From Bacillus sp. F19 (GTDB lineage: Bacteria; Bacillota; Bacilli; Bacillales; Bacillaceae): 64,000 nt of DNA. The position numbers and the translations under genes are program-made. The stretch lies in assembly GCA_023823795.1 (NCBI GenBank), contig CP085710.1:3870001-3934000 (forward strand), written 5' to 3'. This document shows positions 18,745 to 27,642 of the stretch, piece after piece. How positions within the stretch are numbered: position 1 is the stretch's first letter; every line of letters begins with the position of its first letter. The notes beneath the pieces are model-generated. The model was given only the letters and a program-made list of their open reading frames with translations. It was not told where the DNA came from and did not search any database.

Positions 18745-18945
18745 TTATTTAATATTATCTAATAAATGACGGATGCGTTTGAAGTCGCCTTTGCTTACTA
18801 AAGTGCCTTTGCGAAGTTTGCGTTTTGCTTTTGTAGATTTGTTAGCAAATAAATGGCTAGTGTAAGCGTGTGAACGTTTTAATTTACCTGATCCAGTCTT
18901 TTTGAAACGCTTTGCAGCGCCGCGATGAGTTTTCATTTTTGGCAT
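18745..18945 (-). CDS. rpmI: 50S ribosomal protein L35
   Basis: A 66-aa basic protein starting [20 protein letters not shown], the standard L35 N-terminus. It sits 27 bp upstream of rplT and 21 bp after infC, with a GGAGG ribosome site. Confidence 0.98.
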   Translation of the reverse strand: MPKMKTHRGAAKRFKKTGSGKLKRSHAYTSHLFANKSTKAKRKLRKGTLVSKGDFKRIRHLLDNIK

Positions 18946-18966
18946 AAGGTATTCCTCCTCGTATCT

Positions 18967-19485
18967 TTACTTTTCTACTTTAGGTGCTAGAACCAAGAAC
19001 ATGCTGCGTCCATCCATTTTCGGATGAGACTCAATTGTACTTAAATCTTCACAAGCTTTAGAAAAACGGTCTAAAACACGTTGACCAATTTCTTTATGAG
19101 TGATTGCACGGCCTTTAAAACGGATAGAAGCTTTCACTTTGTCTCCTTTTTCTAGGAACTTGCGTGCATTCTTAAGTTTTGTGTTAAAATCATGCTCATC
19201 AATTGTCGGGCTGAAGCGAACCTCTTTAATACTGATGATCTTTTGATTTTTACGTGCTTCTTTATCTTTCTTTTGCTGCTCAAAACGGAATTTGCCGTAG
19301 TCCATAATACGACATACAGGTGGTTTCGCGTTTGCAGCAACTAAAACTAAATCAAGATTCGATCTGGCAGCAATCTCAAGCGCCTCTTGGCGAGATTTAA
19401 TTCCAAGCTGGTCGCCATTTGCACCAATCAGACGAACCTCACGAGCGCGAATTCCATCGTTTACCATCATGTCTTTGCTAATAAT
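18967..19485 (-). CDS. infC: Translation initiation factor IF-3, AUU start
   Basis: IF-3 binds the 30S subunit and discriminates start codons. The 172-aa protein has the N-domain ([14 protein letters not shown]), linker ([10 protein letters not shown]) and C-domain ([18 protein letters not shown]). No ATG is well placed: GGAGG lies 6 nt before ATT 19485, which begins ATT-ATT-AGC-AAA-GAC (MISKD), the N-terminus I recall from B. subtilis. infC is known for rare AUU starts used in autoregulation. ATG 19470 or 19467 would be too far from the ribosome site. Confidence 0.95.
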   Translation of the reverse strand: MISKDMMVNDGIRAREVRLIGANGDQLGIKSRQEALEIAARSNLDLVLVAANAKPPVCRIMDYGKFRFEQQKKDKEARKNQKIISIKEVRFSPTIDEHDFNTKLKNARKFLEKGDKVKASIRFKGRAITHKEIGQRVLDRFSKACEDLSTIESHPKMDGRSMFLVLAPKVEK

Positions 19486-19553
19486 TAGCCACCTCCAAGG
19501 ATTTTTAACTGAACAGATGAATTGTTTGTGCTACACTTTCTTGAAAAACAAAA

Positions 19554-19692
19554 AAGTGTGGGCGCACAAAACACCCACACTACGATTTAGTATACTAAGT
19601 ATATATAGTCGTAAACCTGCAGACTGCAATGATGCGTCGATCAGGTGAGAAGCGGGTGCTTCTGCTTGCAAGACAAACTTCTATTCAATTAC
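19554..19692 (-). promoter_or_regulatory. L20-type leader and attenuator of infC-rpmI-rplT
   Basis: The roughly 200-nt untranslated leader holds a strong terminator at 19581-19554: AGTGTGGGTG pairs with CGCCCACACT before a T6 run. Downstream GTGTAGC could compete for pairing. In B. subtilis L20 binds this leader and favours termination. The L20 site itself was not folded in detail. Confidence 0.8.
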
Positions 19693-19699
19693 CCTGCAA

Positions 19700-19729
19700 A
19701 TTATATCACGAAAAAATTTCCGCTGTCAA
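19700..19729 (-). promoter_or_regulatory. Sigma-A promoter of infC operon
   Basis: Perfect TTGACA (19729-19724) and TATAAT (19705-19700) separated by 18 bp on the minus strand. Confidence 0.88.
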
Positions 19730-19807
19730 GTCATGCTGGTTTTATTGCAACAAAATGAATTGTATCAAACATTTACTGGATGTGCAATACTTTTTTTCTA
19801 GAAGATT

Positions 19808-21739
19808 TTATCTCTTCACTTCTTTTACGATTCCTTCGATAAATTCTTTAAGAGCAATTGTCTCTGATTTTTGTTCTCCGTATTTGCGGACATTAACGGC
19901 AGATTCAGCCGCTTCATTGTCACCGACAACAAGCATATAAGGTGTTTTCTGAATTTGCGCCTCTCGGATTTTATAGCCGATCTTTTCATCGCGTGCGTCA
20001 AGCTCTACGCGGATTCCTTCAGCCTGCAGCAGTTCTTGAACTTTTTTTGCATAATCAAGGTGCACAGAAGGTGAAACTGGAATCACCTGCACTTGTGTCG
20101 GAGCGAGCCAAGTCGGGAAAGCCCCTTTGTATTCTTCAATCAAGAATGCAACAAAGCGTTCCATTGTTGATACTACCCCGCGGTGAATAACAACTGGGCG
20201 GTGCTGTTTGCCGTCCTCGCCGACATAATTTAAATCAAAACGCTCCGGCAATAAGAAGTCAAGCTGAACAGTAGAAAGCGTTTCATCTTTTCCAAGCGCT
20301 GTGCGGACTTGTACATCAAGCTTTGGACCATAAAAAGCTGCTTCGCCGTCTGCTTCAAAATAATCAAGCTGAAGCTCATCCATTGCTGACTTCAGCATGC
20401 TTTGAGCTTTTTCCCACATCGCATCATCATCAAAGTATTTTTCCTTATCCTCTGGATCGCGGTAAGAAAGACGGAATGAATAATCATCGATTCCAAAATC
20501 TTTATATACTTCTTCAATCAATCTCACAACTCGGATAAACTCGTCTTTAATTTGATCCGGACGGACAAAGATATGTGCATCATTAAGTGTCATCGCACGC
20601 ACGCGCTGAAGCCCGCTGAGTGCACCTGACATTTCATAGCGGTGCATTGTACCCAGCTCGGCTACACGGATTGGAAGCTCGCGGTAACTGTGAATATCAT
20701 GCTTGTAAACCATCATGTGATGCGGACAGTTCATTGGACGAAGAACTAAATCCTCATTATCCATAGACATTGCAGGGAACATGTCATCCTGGTAATGATC
20801 CCAGTGACCTGATGTTTTGTACAGCTCCACACTTCCCAGAACAGGAGTGTAAACGTGCTGATAGCCCAGGCGCTCTTCTTTATCCACAATGTAGCGCTCG
20901 ACGATGCGCCGGATTGTCGCACCTTTTGGAAGCCAGATCGGGAGACCCTGACCTACTTTTTGTGATGTAGTGAATAAGCTCAGTTCTTTTCCCAGCTTGC
21001 GGTGATCGCGCTCTTTCGCTTCTTCTAATAAACGAAGATGCTCATCTAAGTCAGCTTTTTTAATAAAAGCTGTGCCATAAATGCGCTGCAGCATTTTATT
21101 GTTGCTGTCTCCGCGCCAGTATGCACCCGCTACACTTAAAAGTTTAAACTCTTTTAATTTTCCAGTTGAAGGAACATGAATTCCGCGGCAAAGATCGAAA
21201 AATTCACCCTGCTCGTAGATTGTCACCTTTTCGCCTTCTGGGATAGCATCAAGCAGTTCTAGTTTCAGGTTATCGCCAATCTCTTCATAGATGGCTTTTG
21301 CTTCTTCCCGCGTTACTTCCTTGCGGACAACCTCAATGTTTTCATTGATGATTTTTTTCATTTCTTTTTCTATTGCCGGAAGATCTTCAACAGAAATCGA
21401 TTGGTCCATATCAATGTCATAATAGAATCCATTCTCGATAACCGGTCCAATTCCAAGCTTCACATCTTTGTAGATCCTTTTTATAGCCTGCGCGAGTACA
21501 TGTGCAGAACTGTGACGGATAATCTCTAATGCATCAGAACTGTCCAATGTGACAATTTCAATGCTGCCATCTTGATCGATTGGTGTTTTCAAGTCAATTA
21601 ATTCACCATTGAATTTACCTGCCAATGATTTTTTTCTAAGCCCCGGGCTGATGGATGCCGCAATATCTTCAGTTGTTGTGCCTGCCTGATATTCCTTTAC
21701 AGCTCCGTCCGGAAATGAAATTTTTACAGCGTCTGACAT
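19808..21739 (-). CDS. thrS: Threonyl-tRNA synthetase
   Basis: Class II synthetase that charges tRNA-Thr. At 643 aa it has the TGS domain (about 1-65), the second-additional editing domain with [10 protein letters not shown] and the YDID segment, the catalytic core with MNCPHH (zinc site), [12 protein letters not shown] and [17 protein letters not shown], and a C-terminal anticodon-binding domain (QVQVIPVS). ATG 21739 follows AAGGAGTGACAAGG; a GTG three codons earlier overlaps the ribosome site. Controlled by a T-box leader. Confidence 0.97.
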   Translation of the reverse strand: MSDAVKISFPDGAVKEYQAGTTTEDIAASISPGLRKKSLAGKFNGELIDLKTPIDQDGSIEIVTLDSSDALEIIRHSSAHVLAQAIKRIYKDVKLGIGPVIENGFYYDIDMDQSISVEDLPAIEKEMKKIINENIEVVRKEVTREEAKAIYEEIGDNLKLELLDAIPEGEKVTIYEQGEFFDLCRGIHVPSTGKLKEFKLLSVAGAYWRGDSNNKMLQRIYGTAFIKKADLDEHLRLLEEAKERDHRKLGKELSLFTTSQKVGQGLPIWLPKGATIRRIVERYIVDKEERLGYQHVYTPVLGSVELYKTSGHWDHYQDDMFPAMSMDNEDLVLRPMNCPHHMMVYKHDIHSYRELPIRVAELGTMHRYEMSGALSGLQRVRAMTLNDAHIFVRPDQIKDEFIRVVRLIEEVYKDFGIDDYSFRLSYRDPEDKEKYFDDDAMWEKAQSMLKSAMDELQLDYFEADGEAAFYGPKLDVQVRTALGKDETLSTVQLDFLLPERFDLNYVGEDGKQHRPVVIHRGVVSTMERFVAFLIEEYKGAFPTWLAPTQVQVIPVSPSVHLDYAKKVQELLQAEGIRVELDARDEKIGYKIREAQIQKTPYMLVVGDNEAAESAVNVRKYGEQKSETIALKEFIEGIVKEVKR

Positions 21740-21776
21740 CCTTGTCACTCCTTAAATATAATTTTTAAAAAAATAA

Positions 21777-22036
21777 AAAACTCGTCCCTATAGTAAGGGA
21801 CGAGTGATTATTCGCCGTGGTTCCACCCTTGTTTCCATCCACAAAGTACAGTGAATGGCTCAAAAAAATCTGTAACGGGAATACCCGTCAGCAATTACTG
21901 GGCAGCATGCCTTTCAAAGCTGAAGTTTAGAGGTGGTAAGCGAGTTATTCATGCCAGGAAGCTCTCAGCCGTGACTTCCCTCTCTTTGCGCCGTGATAAC
22001 ACCCTCATGTCCTCATCGTAACTTATCATGTATTTA
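21777..22036 (-). promoter_or_regulatory. T-box leader, threonine-specific (thrS)
   Basis: T-box AAGGGTGGAACCACGG occupies 21831-21816 on the minus strand. It is followed by the terminator ACTCGTCCCT/AGGGACGAGT and a T run (21806-21775). The specifier loop reads CTTACCACCT, with Thr codon ACC at 21937-21935. Confidence 0.94.
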
Positions 22037-22042
22037 CTACGT

Positions 22043-22071
22043 ATTATAGAATCATTTCCTGGGGAAATCAA
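22043..22071 (-). promoter_or_regulatory. Sigma-A promoter of thrS
   Basis: TTGATT (22071-22066), 17-bp spacer, TATAAT (22048-22043) on the minus strand, just before the T-box leader. Confidence 0.78.
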
Positions 22072-22116
22072 GATTATTCAGCTTTTTTTTATAAGATAAG
22101 ATAGTATCCGCATTGG

Positions 22117-22234
22117 TGTCTGGCTCCGTCTCCCAACTCCTCGGCCAGAACAAATCCGCCAAAAAGTCAAACCCGGACTTTTCTGCCTGATTCTTATCTG
22201 TCATGCCTGAGCTAAACGGGCGTTTCCGCTTTTC
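22117..22234 (-). repeat. Full-length hairpin element abutting the ytxC stop
   Basis: On the minus strand it reads GAAAAGCGGAAACGCCCG ... AAAAGTCCGGGTTTGACTTTT ... GGCCGAGGAGTTGGGAG ... GCCAGACA, a type A unit. Its first base directly follows the ytxC TAA (22237-22235). Confidence 0.88.
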
Positions 22235-23059
22235 TTAAATACCGGCCATTATTCTGGGATAAATGTTTACCCGCTCCAAAAAAATATTCTGTATTGTCCG
22301 TACCATGCCAAAGTCTGGTGAATCGGTATATAAATGAATTTTGTTTGGAGCGATTGACACCAGCGGCGCCAAAAGCGAGGCATCAATGTACATAGGATGC
22401 TGATGAATAAAAGACCTGTCAATATACTTCATCAGCTCATCCTGGCTCAGTTCAGCAAAATGTTCATTGTAAACTGTCAGCTCTTTTTCATGCACGATGT
22501 GAAGCACGTTCACTTTCGTTTTCCTGTTCATGGCATAATCTCTTAAACTTTGAATAAATGTCTGATATTCCTGCTCGAGCTTGTACTCTTCGATCGCAAT
22601 CTCAATATATTTATTTAAACGCTCCACATACTGGTGAAGACGGAATTTTATAAAGGATGGAAGAGCAAAAGACAGATTAGGCCTGATGAAATCGGCCAGA
22701 GCTTCATAGATGGGAGTTTCCCTTAGCGGAAGCTGATCAACTTTCGGAATCTCGCTGCGTTCTCCTTCAATAATCGCCTCGGCAATATGTATTATTTGCT
22801 GCTGTTCCTCCGGCTCTTGAAAATAGAATTTGTCTTTGATGATGGACAGCATCAGGTGAGATTCTTTGTACTTCAGGATGTAGCGGACGATCACCGGAAT
22901 CAGAAGGACGTTAATCATCTCACCTGGATCATTGCTTACAATCTGGATTCCATGTTCCTTTATTCTAACAATCTCGGCTTTCCATTTATCACGCTCATGA
23001 TCAAGCATATTGTGGACTGTTTCTGCTTCATGCGGAGAATTGAAAAATATTTCGATCAT
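22235..23059 (-). CDS. ytxC: Sporulation-associated protein YtxC
   Basis: A 274-aa soluble protein, MIEIFFNSPHEAETVH at the start and a C-terminal part with IAPNKIHLYTDSPDFGMV and TIQNIFLERV. It matches the YtxC family, conserved in endospore formers near thrS; the biochemical role is unknown. No membrane segment is seen. A hairpin element follows the stop codon with no gap and may act as the transcript's 3' structure. Confidence 0.82.
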   Translation of the reverse strand: MIEIFFNSPHEAETVHNMLDHERDKWKAEIVRIKEHGIQIVSNDPGEMINVLLIPVIVRYILKYKESHLMLSIIKDKFYFQEPEEQQQIIHIAEAIIEGERSEIPKVDQLPLRETPIYEALADFIRPNLSFALPSFIKFRLHQYVERLNKYIEIAIEEYKLEQEYQTFIQSLRDYAMNRKTKVNVLHIVHEKELTVYNEHFAELSQDELMKYIDRSFIHQHPMYIDASLLAPLVSIAPNKIHLYTDSPDFGMVRTIQNIFLERVNIYPRIMAGI

Positions 23060-23142
23060 GGTTGTCCCCCCTTTTTAGCCAATACCTGATTTCATGTATA
23101 TGGCGGAGAACCGTTAAATAGAATCGTTTTTTAAAGGAATTA

Positions 23143-23224
23143 GAAAAGCGCAAGCGCCATTCCGGTCTGATCGAGGATCTGTGCGATCCGCCTGCCATCA
23201 AATCGCAGCATTTTTACTTTCTTA
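23143..23224 (+). repeat. Short hairpin element with the CTTTCTTA tail
   Basis: It begins GAAAAGCGCAAGCGCC, has GAGGATCT in place of the GGCCGAGG block, and ends with GCCATCAAATCG and CTTTCTTA (23217-23224). The middle stem found in long copies is missing. Confidence 0.65.
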
Positions 23225-23236
23225 AAAATAAATAAA

Positions 23237-23263
23237 AAACACAGTCCCTGTAGAACTGTGTCT
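23237..23263 (-). terminator. Terminator after dnaI
   Basis: Minus strand AGACACAGT and ACTGTGTTT flank a 9-nt loop, followed by T-rich sequence. Confidence 0.75.
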
Positions 23264-23275
23264 TGCACTGCTTAT

Positions 23276-24211
23276 TTATCTCTCCCGCCAATTTCGTCCT
23301 TTTAACTCATAAGGATCGGCAAGATATTTAATTCTCTCCATGATCCGCGCTGATTTGACAGGTTCTTCTTCCCCGCGCTGTGTAACACTTAAATGACTCT
23401 GCAGATCTTTCATGCTGAAGTTTGATGTGAAAAATGTCGGAAGATTTTCAAGCATGCGATATTGAAGAATAGAGCCTAATATATCATCCCGAATCCAGCT
23501 GGACATCGCTTCTGCGCCAATGTCATCGAGCATAAGCACTTTCACTTTTTTAACGGCATCAATCTTGTCTTCAAGTGAATTGTCATGGAGTGAGCTCTTC
23601 AGCTCTCTCATAAATTCGGGAACATAGACGAGCATGGAAGGGATTTTTTTCTTGGCGAGCTCGTTCGCAATGGCTCCAAGTATATAGGTTTTGCCGACTC
23701 CAAACGAACCGTATAGATACATTCCCTTTACATGTTTTCCTGCTTCATATTCTTCGCTGAAGCTAAGCACCATATTGACAACTCTTATTCTGCTGTCTTC
23801 TTTAAGGTCAATATCTTCAAGTTTCGCATTAAGAATATCACGGGGAATAAACATGGATTTAATTAAAGCCTGATGTTTTTTCCGTTCATCCTCCGCTTCC
23901 TTCATTGGACAAACCTCATATTTTAAATCAATCGTTTTTCCCTGAAGAATGAGCTGAGGATGATACCCCTCAACTAAATTCTTGCACTCTGACAGGCTTG
24001 GGCAATCTGCACACCGCTTGCTTTGGCCGATATATTCATACAGCTTGATTAGACTTCTGTTAATCATCTCATCGTTAATTTCTGTACGATGTTCACTCAG
24101 AAATTTTTGAATATCGGGATTCTTCATAATTTGTGCTTTCATCGCACTCATCCGTTTTTGAAAATCCTCACGGCCCGCAAGTCCGCTTAACGTTTTATTT
24201 ATCGATTCCAC
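23276..24211 (-). CDS. dnaI: Primosomal helicase loader DnaI
   Basis: AAA+ ATPase that loads the replicative helicase DnaC (DnaB-type) at oriC and restart sites. The 311-aa protein has an N-terminal helicase-binding zinc domain (CADCPSLSEC plus later Cys/His around residues 65-105). The ATPase domain carries Walker A GSFGVGKT (about 167-174) and Walker B VLMLDDIGAE. It lies 19 bp after dnaB with a GGAGG site, as in B. subtilis. Confidence 0.95.
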   Translation of the reverse strand: MESINKTLSGLAGREDFQKRMSAMKAQIMKNPDIQKFLSEHRTEINDEMINRSLIKLYEYIGQSKRCADCPSLSECKNLVEGYHPQLILQGKTIDLKYEVCPMKEAEDERKKHQALIKSMFIPRDILNAKLEDIDLKEDSRIRVVNMVLSFSEEYEAGKHVKGMYLYGSFGVGKTYILGAIANELAKKKIPSMLVYVPEFMRELKSSLHDNSLEDKIDAVKKVKVLMLDDIGAEAMSSWIRDDILGSILQYRMLENLPTFFTSNFSMKDLQSHLSVTQRGEEEPVKSARIMERIKYLADPYELKGRNWRER

Positions 24212-24230
24212 TTGGATTCACCTCCAATTG

Positions 24231-25640
24231 TTAATCTGACTGCTGCTGTCTGTATTGTTTTATTTTTTCTTCAAGCCTTTTCCGCTCAAGATCCACTTCT
24301 GTTTGGTTGATTTCTTCTTTTGGATCGGGTTTTTCCAGGTCTTCTTTAAGCCACTGAGGAAGCTTCTCTTTCCGTATCAGCTTTCTGCCTGTTTTAGAAA
24401 CGGTTTTCTTTTCGGCCCACTCCTGGTATTGGCGATGCTCCTGCTTTGCGAGCTCCATAGCTGATTTCACAGTGGATACTTGTTTTCTTGCCCAGTGACT
24501 TGCAATTTTTTGCACATACGTTTTCGATAGCTTCATATCTGTTTTTAACATAACATAGTAAATTAAAACATTGACGACGCCAGGATGAAGCTTTTGCTTA
24601 AACATCACTTCTTCAACGATCTGTAAATCTGCAGCTGCCGGCTCAATTCCGTCTGCCAGATCCATTAAAAATTGCTTTGGCGATATTGAATCCAGCTGTC
24701 TGATCAGCATTTCCTCCTGAGACAGTTCTTTTTTTGAGGAAGTATCAGATCTTAGTAAAACCGGCTGGGTTTTATCGGCAAGTGCAGGCAATTTTTCGCC
24801 GTGTTCAAACTGATACCAGTCTCTTGCAGCTTTTCTCAAACTGTCGATCTGGATTGTTTCATTTGCGTCAATTGCATTCATCACGACATTTTTCATTTCC
24901 ATTGCACCTATGCCATACAAGTAAGAAAGCTTTTTAATGGTTTCTTTCACTTTCTTTGTTATGGATTTTCTGGGAATGACAGCTTCAGACAAACCTGCAA
25001 AAAATAAATCAAAATCAAACACTTCATCTGTCATCTGAGGCGATGCGGCTTCTCCAGAATGATAAAATTCTGATCCTTTTTCAGGTTCAAGGTCTTCCTG
25101 CACCTCATCTGTAAGTCTGGAAATCATTTCACTCGGCTGAAGAGATTTAAATACCTCATTAAACGGCCTGGTAATCTGGACAAGATCAGAAGACAGACTG
25201 CTGTCTGCAAAAAACTTTTTCAGCTGATTGTATTTGTTTTTCCCTACGCGATTATATAAATAAATGTTTAATACCCCATCCTGAAAAAAATCAGCAGGCT
25301 TTAGGGGAGGCATTAATTCGTAGATGTACAGCTTTGTGTCACTTTGTTCCTTTTGATACGTTTTTAATAATCCTATGCCCTCAAGTTTAATCCGCTCTTC
25401 ATAGATTTCTCTCAGGTTGCTTTGCATGAGGGACATCAGTCCATGATGTGTCGTTTCTTCGCTCCACATCCGGTCCTGTTCAAGCTCCGCCCAAAGCGTC
25501 ATATAAAGACCATAGCATTTTGCACCTAATAGCGGCTGATAAAGCAGCGTCAAAACTTTCCTGTCAAAATCCTGCAGGACACCATTCATTTTGACCAAAT
25601 ACCGATCAACAGGCAATAACTGATTCCAATGCTTGTCCAT
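24231..25640 (-). CDS. dnaB: Replication initiation/membrane attachment protein DnaB
   Basis: Firmicute helicase co-loader, not the E. coli helicase. At 469 aa it shows the DnaB/DnaD-like N-domain (MNGVLQDFDRKVLTLLYQPL), a long variable linker, a second DnaB/D (DDBH2) domain with KLHPGVVNVLIYYVML, and a basic lysine-rich C-terminus. It recruits DnaI and helicase to the origin. Operon order nrdR-dnaB-dnaI matches B. subtilis. Confidence 0.93.
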   Translation of the reverse strand: MDKHWNQLLPVDRYLVKMNGVLQDFDRKVLTLLYQPLLGAKCYGLYMTLWAELEQDRMWSEETTHHGLMSLMQSNLREIYEERIKLEGIGLLKTYQKEQSDTKLYIYELMPPLKPADFFQDGVLNIYLYNRVGKNKYNQLKKFFADSSLSSDLVQITRPFNEVFKSLQPSEMISRLTDEVQEDLEPEKGSEFYHSGEAASPQMTDEVFDFDLFFAGLSEAVIPRKSITKKVKETIKKLSYLYGIGAMEMKNVVMNAIDANETIQIDSLRKAARDWYQFEHGEKLPALADKTQPVLLRSDTSSKKELSQEEMLIRQLDSISPKQFLMDLADGIEPAAADLQIVEEVMFKQKLHPGVVNVLIYYVMLKTDMKLSKTYVQKIASHWARKQVSTVKSAMELAKQEHRQYQEWAEKKTVSKTGRKLIRKEKLPQWLKEDLEKPDPKEEINQTEVDLERKRLEEKIKQYRQQQSD

Positions 25641-25665
25641 TACTTTCCCTCTATTTCATAAGTTG

Positions 25666-25703
25666 AAAAAAGAGCCTGAAGCGATTCCTTCACGAGCTCT
25701 TTA
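25666..25703 (-). terminator. Intercistronic terminator-like hairpin after nrdR
   Basis: Minus strand AAGAGC...TGAAG pairs with CTTCA...GCTCTT before T6. It may attenuate read-through into dnaB-dnaI. Confidence 0.62.
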
Positions 25704-26159
25704 TTTCACCTTTTTAATCAGCTCTGATAACTCTTGAATGAAAACATTGATATCTTTAAATTGACGGTAAACTGAAGCAAACCGGACGTATGCAACTTCA
25801 TCAACGTGCGCAAGTCTGTCCATTACCATCTCGCCAATATCTTCACTGTTTACTTCTGAGATTCCTTGATTTCTTAATTCCTTTTCAATATCCTGGACGA
25901 TTTCCTCTAAGTTCGTAAGAGGCACAGGGCGTTTTTCGCAAGCCTTAATCAAGCCCCGCAGAATTTTGTCCTTGCTGAACTCTTCTCTAACGCCTTCTTT
26001 TTTCACAACAATCAGAGGAATTTCTTCCACTTTTTCAAAGGTTGTGAACCGATATTGGCATTCCTCGCATTCACGTCGTCTTCGAATCGATTTCCCTTCA
26101 TCAACAGGCCGAGAGTCAAGCACTCTTGTTCCATTATGCTGACATGTTGGACATTTCAT
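25701..26159 (-). CDS. nrdR: Transcriptional repressor NrdR
   Basis: ATP-cone repressor of ribonucleotide reductase genes. The 152-aa protein begins [17 protein letters not shown], and its zinc ribbon has CPTC and CEEC pairs within the first 35 residues. The ATP-cone ([16 protein letters not shown]) occupies about 50-140. Located before dnaB-dnaI as in B. subtilis (formerly YtcG). No NrdR box was recognised in this window. Confidence 0.96.
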   Translation of the reverse strand: MKCPTCQHNGTRVLDSRPVDEGKSIRRRRECEECQYRFTTFEKVEEIPLIVVKKEGVREEFSKDKILRGLIKACEKRPVPLTNLEEIVQDIEKELRNQGISEVNSEDIGEMVMDRLAHVDEVAYVRFASVYRQFKDINVFIQELSELIKKVK

Positions 26160-26234
26160 ACTACCAGCTCCAATCCAAAAGCATCAGGGTTGTTTCTTTA
26201 TTTTTTTATGAAAATAAATGACATGCTGCAAGAA

Positions 26235-26633
26235 TCACTTTGGATTCAGTCCGGTTCCTATAAACGGCAGTGCCTTGTTCAGCTTTTCATAGGCATCAAT
26301 AATCAGCTTTCGGCTGAATCCGAAATCGCTTGCCAATCTAGTGTCTGCTGATACATTAAAATCAATAGCTGTTTCATAAGGTCTCACCGAAACGATGGTT
26401 ATAATCATCAATGCTTTTTTCGGCTTGTCAATCACAATGCTGATTTCGCCTCGATCTTCTGAAACTGATGTAACCGTCGCACCGGGCTGTTTGCTGAATG
26501 TATTTTCAACAGCTTCAATTGCCTTTTTTGCAGTTGTTTTATAATAATGGCTTTTTAATGCGTCGTCATAATGATTTTCGGATGTTTCTTGATCTGTAGA
26601 AAGAAAAACCTTCATTTTTCGCAGCATGCTCAT
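26235..26633 (-). CDS. Conserved hypothetical cytosolic protein
   Basis: About 132 aa, soluble, no recognised catalytic motif. It contains HYDDALKSHYYKTTAKKAIEAVENTF (read as a charged helix) and then beta-rich stretches with EISIVIDKPKKALMI and RPYETAIDFNVSADTRL. I recall similar uncharacterised proteins between speD and nrdR in Bacillus relatives. The start is ATG 26633, although AAAGGAG is 13 nt away; ATG 26627 or 26615 is possible. An upstream frame extension to 26756 runs into the speD terminator and is rejected. Confidence 0.7.
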   Translation of the reverse strand: MSMLRKMKVFLSTDQETSENHYDDALKSHYYKTTAKKAIEAVENTFSKQPGATVTSVSEDRGEISIVIDKPKKALMIITIVSVRPYETAIDFNVSADTRLASDFGFSRKLIIDAYEKLNKALPFIGTGLNPK

Positions 26634-26734
26634 AGTCGAAGTAAAGCTCCTTTTATTGTTTTCTATATGTAAACTTGTAATTCTTAGACAAAAGTGCAGG
26701 TGTTTTATAATAAAATAGCATTTCTGAAACATAA

Positions 26735-26767
26735 GAAAAAAGAGGTGCAGCTGCACCTCTTTTATTT
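26735..26767 (-). terminator. Terminator after speD
   Basis: Perfect palindrome GAGGTGCAGCTGCACCTC flanked by A and T runs, 21 bp beyond the speD stop. Confidence 0.88.
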
Positions 26768-26787
26768 TACATTAAAATGATTCATCA

Positions 26788-27168
26788 TTAAAGAGCTTTT
26801 ACTTGAGCTTGTTTAACTTGTACAGGACCCATGCCGCGCGGAATTTCAATATTCTCGCGAGTTTGTGCTCCAAGAGCTTCTGCAATGTAGTCTGCAGCAA
26901 TATTTGGATTTAAGTCACCGCATGTGTAAACATCGATGCTTGCATATCCGTGCTCAGGGAAGCTGTGGATGGTTAAATGCGATTCAGAGATGATAACAAC
27001 TCCGCTTACACCTTGTGGAGCAAATTTATGAAAGGCAACCTCGCGTACTTCGGCACCTGATTTTAAAGCAGCATTTACAAACGTTTTTTCAATGTATTCC
27101 ATGTCGTTCAGCTTATCAAAGTCGCATCCCCATAATTCTGAGATAACGTGTCGTCCCATTGTTTCCAT
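26788..27168 (-). CDS. speD: S-adenosylmethionine decarboxylase proenzyme
   Basis: Makes decarboxylated SAM for spermidine synthesis. The 126-aa class 1B proenzyme contains [14 protein letters not shown]; self-cleavage before Ser63 creates the pyruvoyl group. METMGRHVI at the start and GPVQVKQAQ at the end match B. subtilis SpeD in length and sequence. ATG 27168 follows AAAGGGGG; an upstream extension to 27231 lies in the leader and is rejected. A sigma-A promoter lies about 150 bp upstream, leaving a leader of roughly 140 nt. Confidence 0.95.
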   Translation of the reverse strand: METMGRHVISELWGCDFDKLNDMEYIEKTFVNAALKSGAEVREVAFHKFAPQGVSGVVIISESHLTIHSFPEHGYASIDVYTCGDLNPNIAADYIAEALGAQTRENIEIPRGMGPVQVKQAQVKAL

Positions 27169-27232
27169 TTTTAATGGATCCCCCTTTAGCAAAATTAGTT
27201 TACATGAATTCTTCGCAAATGGTTTGTTCAAC

Positions 27233-27290
27233 TACCACGGGGGAAAGTTAGTCCAAAGAGGTCCTAACCCTTTAAGTAGCCACAAGGCCG
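27233..27290 (-). promoter_or_regulatory. Structured speD leader
   Basis: Within the roughly 140-nt leader GGGTTAG pairs with CTAACTTTCCC (bulged) around GACCTCTTTGGA, where ACC/GG pair again. It may be a regulatory element; no known riboswitch class was recognised. Confidence 0.35.
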
Positions 27291-27316
27291 TGCTTAGTAA
27301 GAAGTTCACGAAAAAT

Positions 27317-27345
27317 AGTATACTTCCTTTAGTTTCTTTTTGCAA
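27317..27345 (-). promoter_or_regulatory. Sigma-A promoter of speD
   Basis: TTGCAA (27345-27340), 17-bp spacer, TATACT (27322-27317) on the minus strand. Confidence 0.78.
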
Positions 27346-27594
27346 CAAACTTTTTTTAAAAAAACTGCAGCACAGTTTCTCACATGAACCGCAGAGCCCT
27401 CCAAAACTGATTTTAGAGAAGCCCATTTTTTCGAAATATCCTCTTTTTTTTGTTGTGATGGTTAAATTTATGAAACTGTGAACGTTTGTTTTAACCGCTT
27501 AATGCGGATTTATAACCTTATCTGGACGCATAGAGCTGCTTCACATTCGTTAATCCATCTATTCACATTCCCCAAGCTCAGGTTCATTAGACAT
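27346..27594. other. Intergenic stretch upstream of speD with no recognised feature
   Basis: About 250 bp between the speD promoter and the gapB terminator. It is AT-rich with a few A and T runs. I see no open frame with a ribosome site, RNA gene or copy of the hairpin repeat. Confidence 0.5.
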
Positions 27595-27627
27595 TAAAAA
27601 AAACAGGCTGTCAGCGCAGCCTGTTTC
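27595..27627 (-). terminator. Terminator after gapB
   Basis: Minus strand AAACAGGCTGCG pairs with the CAGCCTGTTT arm and runs into T8; 16 bp beyond the gapB stop. Confidence 0.88.
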
Positions 27628-27642
27628 CATCTTATCATCCTA

